From the NCBI GenBank assembly GCA_036245805.1, contig BTRK01000004.1, positions 32,039,541 to 32,103,540 on the forward strand: a DNA stretch of 64,000 bases. The letters are read 5' to 3'. Below the pieces are notes generated by a model. The model was not told where the DNA came from. It saw only the letters and a list, made by a program, of their open reading frames with translations, and made no database searches. The translations under genes and the position numbers were made by a program. This stretch comes from Pristionchus mayeri. Taxonomy: Eukaryota > Nematoda > Chromadorea > Rhabditida > Neodiplogasteridae. Below, one piece after another: positions 1 through 10,442 of the stretch (position 1 is the first letter of the stretch; every line of letters begins with the position of its first letter).

Positions 1-223
1 CCCGGTTGGAATATGTTTCACCTAGGGACGCACTCTCTTCAAGCCACGTGCTATCTCGCCCCTTCCCTGAGCTCACCCTGATCTGGCTCCCAGCCAACTA
101 GCTATAACTCTGTTCCGGATGGAGATATCAATGTGAACATTTCGGAGCTTCTTGCCGTTGTGGAGCTCTAGGCCGTGCATAAGATAGCTTCAAAAATTGA
201 ATTTTGAGTGTACTCCTCCTTTA
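1..223. repeat. Dispersed repeat, copy 1
   Basis: These bases match 12906-13131 in the same orientation with moderate divergence. Shared landmarks are the opening CCCGGTTG, GCCAACTAGCTATAACTCTG, a TTTCGGAGCTTCTT block and TTCAAAAATTGAATTTTGAG. This copy lies upstream of the first visible exon of adenosine deaminase copy 1, presumably in an intron, and may extend left of the window. I see no coding potential or terminal repeats. It is probably a short non-autonomous element, family unknown. Confidence 0.7.
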
Positions 224-288
224 TCTATCGAGGGTTATTGGGTGGCGATAAAAATAATAATTCTCTAGAAAAGCAGTGTTTTTTTCAG

Positions 289-1621
289 TGGAGACCTGCA
301 AGGACCTCGGGGTGGTGGGCATCGACGTCGCTGGATCTGCATCTGGAGCCGAGGAGAAGTACGAGGAGTCCGTCGTCAAGGTCTTCCAGGTGGGAATTAA
401 TCGATTTGGGTTACTGTATCATAGGCTCAGCGTGAGATTGTTCTTACAATAGAACTTTGGAACAAGATTAGTAAGTTCAACAGTCATGAGGCGATAGGTA
501 GTAACGCTCCGCTAAGTTGACTGAACATGAATCACATTATCGAATCTCTCAGGCAGCGCACGCGAAGGGTCTCCATCGCACTGCGCACGCGGGAGAAGCA
601 GGAGGAGCGAAGGAAGTACTCAATGTAAGTTGATTTTATCTTCGGAAAAAATTAACAATCAGAAATCAAAGTCGACGAATTCGAATGTGCTTCTCGAAAA
701 ATTCTAATGCTCACATGAAGATGTGGTACACTGATAATCGGAAATCTTGTTCGAAAAAAAATAGAACAATTCATCAGGCGCTCAACGAGATGTACGCAGA
801 GCGCATCGGTCACGGCTACCGCATCCTGAGGTGAGGTTTTGATGTAATTACTGAATTTTTTCGCCTGTAAGATTGCCTATAGGAAGCCTGGAATTTGAGA
901 GAATCATAATATTCTTCTATTCGCCCCTCCAATCGATGGTTTTAAAGAGACGAGGAGGCGTATCGCAAGAACTTCCTCGAAGAGCGAAGAGCTCATCTGG
1001 AAGCCTGTCCCTACTCCTCCGTGATGACTGGAGCTGTCGTGCCCGACTGGAACAGACACCCAATTAAGAGGTCTCCGAGATTTGGATCATTTTATCTTCA
1101 TCTGATTCCGGTGCCCTGATTAATGCCCTGGATTAATGCCCCTCTAATGCCCTGGATCGCACTTCGTGCGATCATGTGTCAAGATAGGGAAGCCTTTCAA
1201 CAGAGAGTATGAAAAACCTTTAAAAAATCCAAGATTTTTCTGAGAAACTATACATCTCTGCAGATGGGCCGAGGACGGTGCTGACTTCTCGATCTCCCGT
1301 GACGACCCTACCTGCTTCGATAACTCCCCGAAGAGCGAGCTCGACTTGGTGCACACCAAGGTCGGACTCACGCTCCATCAATTGTGGCAAGCGGTGCGTT
1401 TTTCAACACATTTTTTTTGGTATTCAAGCCCTCTTCGGAATACCATTATCTCAATTCCATGCATGATATGAACTGCGTGAAACATATTCCGACAGTGATT
1501 GTTTCTATTTATAAAATATGAGCCATTTCAGCAACTCAACGCCGCAAAGGCCTCGTTTGCTGAGGAGCCTCTTAAAAGCGATATCGTTGCAATGGTCAAG
1601 GCTGGCGAGCCCCCGAAATAA
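289..1621 (+). CDS. Adenosine deaminase, copy 1 (3' part only)
   Basis: Adenosine deaminase removes the amino group of adenosine to give inosine in purine salvage. Six exons are visible: 289-389, 553-624, 778-830, 948-1070, 1264-1393 and 1532-1621, all in phase and ending in TAA at 1619-1621. Visible motifs are GVVGIDVAG, HRTAHAGE (the catalytic Glu and a His near the active site), ERIGHGYRI, and SISRDDPTCF holding the metal-binding Asp. The C-terminus ends AGEPPK. The N-terminal exons with the HxH zinc motif lie left of the window. A likely poly(A) signal AATAAA is at 1695-1700. Exon sizes equal those of the neighbouring copy (101, 72, 53, 123, 130, 90 nt), so the two arose by tandem duplication. 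I see no break in this copy. Confidence 0.92.
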
Positions 1622-2124
1622 GAAGCGCCCTTCCAGTACACATTTTCACTGATGTTTTCTGAAAAGTCCTTCACAAGGCAACAGTGTTCACGCTAATAAA
1701 TCCCGTGCGCCTCTCAGGACTGTGTTATGCTGCTTTCCTACCATTTTTTGTTGTTTTACAGGTTTTTCCAATGATTCCATGCTGATTCATTGCGATAAAG
1801 TGATTGCTTCTCGCGATCTCATGAACCATGAGTGTAAATTTGACATTACAGTTGAAATTGTGCTAAATAATCTCGAAAATAGAATTGAGGAGGAAGGGTT
1901 GCGCCCTGGTTGATATCTCCGTTTCTTATCACTATCGTCTGACCTCTCTCTCTTCCATTCATCGCCTTCTTTCTCTAGAATATTTATCAACCTAATGTGC
2001 CGTTCTTGCAATTTTTGTAATATCATTCACAGTATACGACGCGATGCTCTCATTTTCCTCTTTGAGATGTACCAATCAATTCAGTTGTAATTGTGCAATT
2101 GCAGCCCACCAGTAGCTAACCAAA

Positions 2125-5040
2125 ATGACCGACCCTTACTCGCTTCCAAAGTTGAGTCGTTTTAACATTACTAGTGCTTATTTCGCTCTTTCTTATATAC
2201 CACCGTTTTAGGTCGAGCTCCACCTCCATCTGTATGGTGCAGTTCGCTTTGAAACGCTGCTCGACCTATCCAGGTCGGCCATATTTTATTGTTATTCGAC
2301 CCTTCCGCGAACGTTTAATATTCTTTTGCAAATTCCGAAAAGCGCAATACTCTATCCGAAACACACTTGATGGGAAGGTAAACAGTAGTTGGCTAACAAT
2401 CAGTAAAACCTTCGATCAATTCGATCGTTCTGAATATTCCTGCAATAATGATTCCTAATAATGATTGTTTTTACCAATTCCAGATCGAAGGGTATTCCGA
2501 TCGGGACTGCTACGACAGTTGAGGAGCTCAAGGTAGTCTAATGATTCAAAATACAATAACCGCGTATCAAATTCTGATGCTCATAATTATATGAGACAAA
2601 CCAAATAGTAAGTAGCGTTGCCTAGACCGTGTGATATTCGAAATAAAATTTAAGCTGCTATTTTTCAGAAACTGCTCGTCACTGACACACCGAAGAATCT
2701 CTTTGCGGTTCTCACTGCATTCGACTTGTTTCTGCCTGTAGTGACGTCAGTTTCCCCCTTTCAGTATCAAACGAGTATCCAATTAAAACAACGTGCATAT
2801 TAGCGTTGATACACATATATTTCACCTCAAAGTCAAATTCAGCATGTACTTGACTTGATCAGTTCTTTCTTCCTATTCCATAAAAACAATCCATCTCGAT
2901 TTCGATAAAGTCATCAACGACAATTGAAGCGACGACCTGGCTGCGATCGAGCGAATCGCCTACGAGACGTGTGAGGATCAAGCGAAGGAGGGAGTGGTCT
3001 ACTTCGAGGGAAGGCAAGTGAAATTATTCAGCCTATGAAATATTGCCACAGGTTTATTTACTCCCAATTAATAAATATTGTAAACAAAACCTGTGTGAGG
3101 AGGTAACTCAAATTCAGATACTCGCCTCATCGGCTACTAACGGAGAAAGCAAAGGTAAGCCATTGATTTGTCGAATAAAATTATTATTTTCACTCTTCCT
3201 GCTCTCTCACAGGTGTGATCTGCCAGAGCTAGCACAATACGATGAGAGAATACTAATTTTAAAGCGGTTCCAGGCCGGACATTTCCTCAATGGTACAAAT
3301 CTAGCAAAAAAGAACGAGTAGATGCTTGCAGCACTCGGCTCGTGACATCGTCGAGGCCGTCGCTCGTGGCTTCCGAAGGGGGAAAGAAGACTTTGGAGTG
3401 GATGCGAGACAGATTCTCGCCATGATCTGCGGACTCCCTCAGCACAATTGGGAATTGCTCAGTCTGGGTTAATATTTGCCGGAAACTTTCTTTAAATCAG
3501 TGACAGCAGAAGAAATTTAAATAGCATCCACCACTTGTCACGCTTTCCCACAGTATATGGTTGATTTTTTTAAAAATTTCAGTTGAGTCGTGCAAGGACA
3601 TGGGCGTGGTCGGCATCGACGTTGCTGGTTCAACGTCTGGAGCAGATGAGAAGTACGAGGAGTCGGTGCTGCAGGTCTTCCAGGTAAGGCTAAGTAATGT
3701 ATTTGTAAGCCTTATTGATAACTTGACTTCAGAATCCGCATTGCCATGTGCTGACGAGAGTTTTAAAAAGGAATGTTTAGGAAGCATACAAGAAGGGAAT
3801 CCATCGCACGGTGCACGCGGGCGAGTCAGGAGGAGCGAAGGAAGTCATCAGTGTTAGTATTCCTATACATATTTTCAGCTTACGAACAAACTTCTATGCT
3901 TAGCGAAGCCTTAACATTCTAAGATCACTGTATGCAGCCTGTAAATAAAAAAATTTATCTCAATCAGGCGCTGAACGAAATGCACGCAGAGCGCATCGGT
4001 CATGGCTACCGTATTCTGAGGTATTCAACTATTGTAGTTATTAATTTTTTTCTTCAAATGAGTTCTCTTCACTAACAAACCGATCGAATGTTATGAATAA
4101 AAATATCGGATATTATCAGGGATGAGGAGGCGTATCGCAAGTATTTTATACATCAAAGAAGAGCTCATCTGGAGGGATGTCCCCTGTCATCAGTGATGAC
4201 AGGCGCAGTAGATCCCGATTGGAGCAAGCATCCAGTCAAGAGGTAGATCTGTTATTAACCTGCAAGGATTGGCAAACTGAACTGCATGCAAATTGATAAA
4301 TAAGAGACGACAACGATTGAAAATGTAGTTCGGTGAAGCAGATAGCCGAATTGATAAAATGGATAACTGTAGCCTATTGGAGGAGATGTGTACATTTCAG
4401 TGGACCACGAAATGTGTCCAAATGATAATTTTCGTATCGCACTTTAGAGGGGAAATTGTCCGCGCCGAGTAAGCGGAGCCTGCAGAGAATATTTTTGGAA
4501 AATAACTATGGAAATTTGCCTGCAGATGATTTTAGAGCGATCGATTTGGTTACGAATGAAGCGCGTGCTGATTATGTATCGCTTTTGAGTTGACTCGTGC
4601 CCGAGCGAAGTGGGCGGAGCTTGTGAGCACTAATTATAGAATTAGTGTTTACCTGCAGATGGGCTGAGGACGGAGTTCACTTCTCCATCTCCCGAGATGA
4701 TCCCACGTGTTTCGATAACACACACAAGAACGAGATGGATCTTGTGCACACCAAGATTGGACTGACAATACATCAGTTGTGGAAGGCGGTTTGTTTTTGC
4801 ATCAATTCATTTATATTTTATTACTTCTACTGCACTGAGAAGAAATAAAATATAAATGATCACCCCCTCCCCAAATCTATTGTATCGCATGAAAGGAGTG
4901 CAATGTAGTCATGGACTTGTTATGACACAGCGACAACCTTATCATTTCAGCAGCTCAACGCAGCCAATGCCTCCTTCGCAGAAGAGCCACTCAAGAACGA
5001 AATCATCGCGAAAATTGTGGCTGCCGAGCCTCCGAAGTAG
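2125..5040 (+). CDS. Adenosine deaminase, copy 2, possibly defective
   Basis: Thirteen exons give about 346 residues, the usual length: 2125-2151, 2212-2273, 2484-2532, 2669-2745, 2930-3013, 3118-3154, 3332-3467, 3583-3683, 3781-3852, 3968-4020, 4120-4242, 4659-4788, 4951-5040. ATG 2125 opens MTDPYSLPK, followed by VELHLHLYGAV. HAGE (about 203-206), IGHG (225-228) and SRDDP (285-289) are intact. Two oddities: the family motif HxHLDG reads HLHLYG, losing an Asp that contacts substrate in characterised enzymes, and the phase-preserving end of exon 1 is followed by TT; the nearest GT, one base earlier, shifts the frame. The intron after 3013 appears to begin GC (AG|GCAAGT). AATAAA is at 5111-5116. 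It may be expressed from another first exon, or be decaying. Confidence 0.85.
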
Positions 5041-5130
5041 AATATGAATTGAAATTCAACTATAATGTAAAAGTTTAGTCTGCAAAATAAGCGCCTCACT
5101 TTGATCGTTTCAATAAAACATTTTCACTGC

Positions 5131-6640
5131 CGAATTCACGAGGACAACACTACGATCCATCAGCCGATGCTCTACTATCCACAAAAATACGTACTAATTT
5201 TGGAAGATCTCGACGATAAGGCAAGAATTCTCAGGAAAAGAAATTACTATATGCCATCCAGGTTTCAAGTAGCACCGTTGTAACTGACGAAAAAACGATA
5301 AATTCGAACTCAAAATGCGTCTCTTCCACATTCAGATACGGATCCCGATTTCCCCCCTATTTCATAAACGCGACAAGCTGTTTCTGGACGAGCCATTCGG
5401 ATGCAGCAGTGATTAATGCACCCTATTGAATTTCGTATTCCATTCAACATTTGTCGTTTCCAGCCAGATAGCGCTATAAAAGTGTGAAACGTATCCGCAA
5501 TCCACCTCTCTCGGACACTGTGAACAATTCCCGCACTACTTCATCGATCGATATTCGAAGCGCTAAAATTCGCCTGATATTCAACTCTTCTCATCTCTAT
5601 TTCAGTATAAATGAACTATAGTTTTCACATATGTGATCGCGTCGTATTCTCTGTTCATCGTATACCAACAGATTACTGTATATGTTAAGAAATGAAACTG
5701 CATTTTCTCAGTCTCCTTCTCGTTTCTGTTTATGACGTCAGAAGCGGTAAGTCCCTATTGTATTTTCATGCTGGTTAAATAACAAAAGACAGTTAAAGAC
5801 GTATTCCCGAGTGATGTTCTCGAAATCCGGAGAATTTTAGCGGATCCAGTGTGCTGCGATGAGCTTTCTCCGAACACTGGAGTTGGATTGCGCTACCAAT
5901 TTTATCCGATGAACCGAGAGGGATGCCCCCAATCCGCCTTGTTCTTCTGGTTGGTACAAGGAATTTCAGCACCAGAAATAACCCTTTAGTATGTGTGCAA
6001 TCGAACTTGTCTGAAATGTGACAGAACACTCAAAATGAAAACATTCAGGCATTGCGAAGTAATTCTTAAATGGTCTACCATCGCATGATTGCTTCCTCAG
6101 ATACGCGCTTACATTTCCGCAAACTACTCAAAGAATATTTTATGACTAAAACATTCGACCAAAGTGCTCTACTCAGTTTTTCTGCTGGAGAGTGGGTTCC
6201 GACGAAGATTGTCGTCAATGGACAGATGGTCGCCACGAGCTTGAAAGATAAGACATCTCCTATGATTGGAGTTGCATGCAGGAAGAGTGATAAGGTACAC
6301 TCTTTCTCACCATCATAAGGGAAGTGTCCAAGCAGGCCTAGCAGTATCAATCGTTATTTTGCCGTTGCTCGCTTATGACATACAGACGTAATAGGATGGG
6401 ATCATTGCAGTTTGCACTTTGAATATTTCAGAAATGGACGATTGAGGATGGGCAAATCATCCGTTCTATTTCCTGTGAATGAGCGAATGGATATTTCTGT
6501 TATGCTATTACCCAAGAATATGTTCTTGTATATGTTCCCAAGAATAGCTTCTGCTCCCACGAATAAAAAAATTATATGCAAGTACACTCAAAAAAATACA
6601 ATCAGAGAGGCACAATTTAAATTATTTCTTGAGAAATCGA
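5131..6640. repeat. Left arm of a large inverted duplication
   Basis: This segment reappears in reverse complement at about 8368-9888. Similarity covers the upstream region, all four exons and introns of a small secreted-protein gene, and about 150 bp beyond its stop. Landmarks are the promoter-side stretch around 5460-5690 (TAGCGCTATA..., a GTATACCAACA block) and the 3' stretch AGTACACTCAAAAAAATACA at 6580-6599. Outer edges are approximate because identity falls off gradually. Confidence 0.85.
5692..6482 (+). pseudogene. Secreted C6/DUF281-like protein gene, broken plus-strand copy
   Basis: Exons matching the intact minus-strand copy lie at 5692-5746, 5793-5988, 6101-6294 and 6432-6482. The start MKLHFLSLLLV is a signal peptide. 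Exon 2 is 196 nt against 198 nt in the partner; two bases are missing near 5980 (ATAACC-CTTT versus ATAACTCCCTTT), so splicing at the shared GTATGT donor gives a frame shift and an immediate stop. In exon 3 a cysteine of the partner (CRNCDK) is a serine here (CRKSDK). The last exon still encodes WTIEDGQIIRSISC and a stop. I infer a recent pseudogene made by the inverted duplication, with the minus-strand copy keeping the function. Confidence 0.75.
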
Positions 6641-7039
6641 CTTTTTCACATTTTTTTCCGCTAAAAAGAGATGCAGCGAAATCAGAGATTAAGAGAACGG
6701 AACAATTATGCAGAGGTCCAGGGATGGTCAAAATTCAAATAATTTCCGTACTTTTTTAGGAAGTGTAGGCCCTGACTGCTGATTGACGGCCGCTATAACT
6801 AAGGAGGAGATCGTATTGAAAAAAGTTTCAGGTACCTCCTATCTTTGTGGTAGAAAAATTCGATATCTCAGAATGACCTGGCATATCATGCGTCTTCTGA
6901 TAGATTGCATGAACCGGAGGAACTAGCTGCAAAAGTTTAAGCAATATGCAAAAGAAATGTATCGCAGAGTCCATTGGAGACGAGAAAACTTTTGTACAAA
7001 CGATTTATCCCGGAACCGGTTTTTAGTAAAATTATATGC

Positions 7040-7130
7040 AAGTTCATTTTTGAGCTACAGTGGCATTTTCCGGACTTCGTTCCGTTTCTGTCGTGACATG
7101 GTTCATTTTTGAGCTACAGTGGCTCAAAAT
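7040..7130. repeat. Short direct repeat in the palindrome spacer
   Basis: The phrase GTTCATTTTTGAGCTACAGTGG occurs twice, near 7044 and 7104. The second copy is followed by GCTCAAAATGCGCGGAAAATTATTT, which resembles the start of the foldback at 20470-20510 (GCTCAAAATGTGCGGAAAATTATTT). The spacer between the arms therefore holds debris of the same repeat family before the mariner element begins. Confidence 0.5.
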
Positions 7131-7168
7131 GCGCGGAAAATTATTTTAAGAAACTTTCATGTTTACTA

Positions 7169-8352
7169 TTAGGTTGATTCATAATTTTCGCTCCATTTTC
7201 ACACCTGAAGTTTTTGATCTATAATTTGCTTCAGACTTTATCAATTCTCATGTTTATTTTTGCATGATATTAGTCCATATGCGCGCTCCACAGCGCACCT
7301 ATACTCATGCATGGTCAATCGATTCTTCTGGAATGGCAAGTATTGTCATAAACATGAAATTTGGCCTAGATATTTTGATGGAAGCTTACTCATTGTGAAA
7401 TTACGATAGCGCCACAACAACAATATTTTCGTACAGTATTTTGAATTAGCATTCCATTATTATACGTGCGCCGAATTAGCCTTGAAATTGCGTGTTAAAG
7501 AAGGAGTAACACGAATGGATGCTAGGGAGTCCCACCACGAAGATATTGCGCTCGCAATGGGAAATTGTAGCAAAATTACCCCAAGCACGAGGCGAAAGTT
7601 CTGTAGAGCAAGTGAAACATACACGAAATAGCCACATCCCTGCGCTGTCAATGAACTTTGCGCGTATGTAAATAGCCTCAGAGCTGTCTGTGAAACTTCG
7701 GATAAAGTGATTCATGATCGGGCTGCCGGCTTCTATTGCATACACATAGTGGCTAATTGAACTAATTTTTCGTGTTCCTCCTTCTTTAAGATAAGCACGA
7801 ATTTCATAGTTCTGAGTTCATGAATCTTGGGAAATTTGTTTCTTGGAGCTGGGCATTTCTGATGAACGAGCTAGTGGTGTCTAATTTATCAGAAGTGACG
7901 AAGAATATCGTGTTGATGCTACCATAGAACAATTGGGGAGGTTCAGCATTCCTTTGAAAAGCCACATTTTGAACAACAAAAATTCGAAATTTGGTCGCCT
8001 GATTAGCTAATTTTGACCTTGTACGCTTTTAAAGAGAGTCTGAAATTTCGAGTTTAAGCATTTGATGGAACGTACGACCCCTACTCACTGACTTCGCAAA
8101 GTACATCTGTTCTATCACATTTGTTTTTGTTTTATGGACAGCTTGAACCAAACACTCAAAAACCGGATAATTCGATACTTTTTATAAAAATATTTTTTAT
8201 TGTGGAACAAAGTGGAATTGATTCACATTAGCCAAATAATTTATATACACCTATCGTCACTCAAATAATGCCAAAGTAGTCCTGAACACAGGTGTACCCC
8301 TAGAGAGTAAACTACAGAAAATTCTTGGAGCGAAAATTATCAATCAACCTAA
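7169..8352. mobile_element. Mariner-type DNA transposon remnant with terminal inverted repeats
   Basis: The left end TTAGGTTGATTCATAATTTT is mirrored by the right end, with 25 of the first 26 bases pairing. A TA dinucleotide flanks each side (7167-7168 and 8353-8354), the target duplication expected of Tc1/mariner elements. Length is 1184 bp, close to a mariner. Plus-strand fragments such as HESEFMNLGKFVSW at about 7800-7850 look like transposase scraps, but no frame is open and the DDD catalytic residues cannot be found, so it is a dead or non-autonomous copy. It sits in the spacer of the inverted gene duplication and touches the inner end of the right arm. Confidence 0.8.
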
Positions 8353-8367
8353 TATAGTGCCGGGAGA

Positions 8368-9888
8368 GTGCGGCATCAAGTCGATTGATCAAGAAATCAT
8401 TTAAATTGAGCCTCTCTGATTGTATTTTTTTGAGTGTACTTGCATATAATTTTTTATTCGTGGGAGCAGAAGCTATTTTTGGGAACATATACAAGAACAT
8501 ATTCTTGGGTAATAGCATAACAGAAATATCCATTCGCTCATTCACAGGAAATAGAACGGATGATTTGCCCATCCTCAATCGTCCATTTCTGAAATATTCA
8601 AAGTGCAAATTGCAATGATCCCATCCTATTACTTCTGTATGTCATAAGCGAGCAACGGCAAAATAGCGATTGATACTGCTAGGCCTGCTTGGACACTTCC
8701 CTTATGATGGTGAGAAAGAGTGTACCTTATCACAATTCCTGCATGCAACTCCAATCATAGGAGATGTCTTATCTTTCAAGGTCGTGGCGACCGTCTGTCC
8801 ATTGACGACAATCTTCGTCGGAACCCACTCTCCAGCAGAAAAACTGAGTAGAGCACTTTGGTCGAATGTTTTTGTCATCAAATATTCTTTGAATAGTTCG
8901 CGGAAATGTAAGCGCGGTGCTGAGGAAGCAATCATGCGATGGTAGACCATTTAAGAATTACTTCGCAATGCCTGAATGTTTTTATTTTGAGTGTTCTGTC
9001 ACATTTGAGACAAGTTCGATTGCACACATACTAAAGGGAGTTATTTCTGGTTCTGAAATTCCTTGTACCAACCAGAAGAACAAGGCGGATTGGGGGCATC
9101 CCTCTCGGTTCATCGGATAAAATTGGTAGCGCAATCCAACTCCAGTGTTCGGAGAAAGCTCATCGCAGCACACTGGATCCGCTAAAATTCTCCGGATTTC
9201 GAGAACATCACTCGGGAATACGTCTCTAACTGTCTTTTGTTATTTAACCAGCATGAAAATACAATATTGACTTACCGCATCTGACGTCATAAACAGAAAC
9301 GAGAAGGAGACTGAGAAGATGCAGTTTCATTTCTTAACATATACAGTAATATGTTGGTATACGATGAACAGAGAATACGACGCGATCACATAAGTGGAAA
9401 CTATAGTCCATCTATACTGACATAGGGATGAGAAGGGTTGAAGATCAGGCGAATTTTATCGCTTCGAATATTGATCGATGAAGTAGTGCGGGAATTGTTC
9501 AAAGTGTCCGAGAGAGGTGGATTGCGGATACGTTTCACGCTTTTATAGCGCTATCTGGCAAGCTGGAAACGACAAATGTTGAATGGAATACGAAATTCAA
9601 TAGTGGCACACTAATAATTTCCGAATCCGAATGGCTGGTCCAGAAACAGCTTGTACCGTTGATGAAATAGGGGGGAATCGGGAACCATATCTGAATTTGA
9701 AAGAGACCCATTTTTGCGACCGAGCTTGTCGTTTTGCTTCAATTATAACGGTGCTACTTGAAACCTAGATGGTATATAGTACTTTGGTTTCCGGAGAATT
9801 CTTGTCATGTCTTCCAGAATTATTACGTATTTTTGGGGAAAGAGCATGAGTGGATGGGTGGTAGTCTTGTTCTCATGAATTAGGCCGT
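8368..9888. repeat. Right arm of the large inverted duplication
   Basis: Reverse complement of 5131-6640, holding the intact copy of the duplicated gene. Scattered substitutions and small indels separate the arms, mostly in flanking DNA, so the duplication is fairly recent. The two arms face each other across about 1.73 kb. A transcript through the region could fold into a stem of roughly 1.5 kb. Confidence 0.85.
8538..9330 (-). CDS. Small secreted cysteine-containing protein, C6/DUF281-like (intact copy)
   Basis: Minus-strand exons 9276-9330, 9032-9229, 8726-8919 and 8538-8588 splice in phase to 165 residues. The N-terminus MKLHLLSLLLVSVYDV is a signal peptide. Cysteines follow in DPVCCDEL, REGCPQSA, VACRNCDK and SISC. 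The ending VACRNCDKWTIEDGQIIRSISC-like pattern (V-x-C, W, G-Q, I, S-C) recalls the last third of nematode extracellular C6/DUF281 domains; this is a resemblance by eye only. No enzyme motif is visible and the function is unknown. The plus-strand twin at 5692-6482 is broken by a 2 bp deletion. All four exons have canonical GT-AG introns. Confidence 0.7.
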
Positions 9889-10442
9889 GATGAGAGGGTT
9901 AAGAGATGAACCCCGTCTTAGATTTGTGTGTAAGGCCAATGGCAGAGATATGGTCGTCCCATGTATCGCCGTTCTCATTACTTTGCACCTTCCAGCTCTT
10001 TCTTATATTCTCTACTAAATTAGTTCACCTCATTCGTCCAAAGACTCTACCGAGTCAATGGATGTACATCTCTCTATCTTTCCCTATAGAGAACAATACC
10101 TTTTACACTCTGGAAGTTCTTCGATCAGCTTCGAAAAAGTTGACGGTCGAATCAATCGAATAAATGGCGTTTTTGTATTTACATGAGTTTGTTTATACAA
10201 TCGTGTTTTAATTTTCTTACACTCATCCTGCAACTATTGTAAATTCGATAATAAAAGATATCTTTACACGAGAACATATCAAAGGAAAAGGAGGCAATAA
10301 AATAGTATTATAGCTTGAACATATCTAAAAAAGATATTTTAAAATGAACCTACTATGGTTACTAGCAAACGTTAATAAAGAACCTCCGAAATTCCTAAAG
10401 ATTACGAGATATGATAACTATGTCAATTATAAAGTGGGATAT
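9889..10442. other. Intergenic, nothing recognised
   Basis: AT-rich sequence between the inverted duplication and the first alpha-kinase gene. The open frame at 9906-10163 has no family motif. This is the 3' side of the minus-strand kinase gene, so it should contain its 3' UTR; I see no strong minus-strand AATAAA. Confidence 0.5.
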
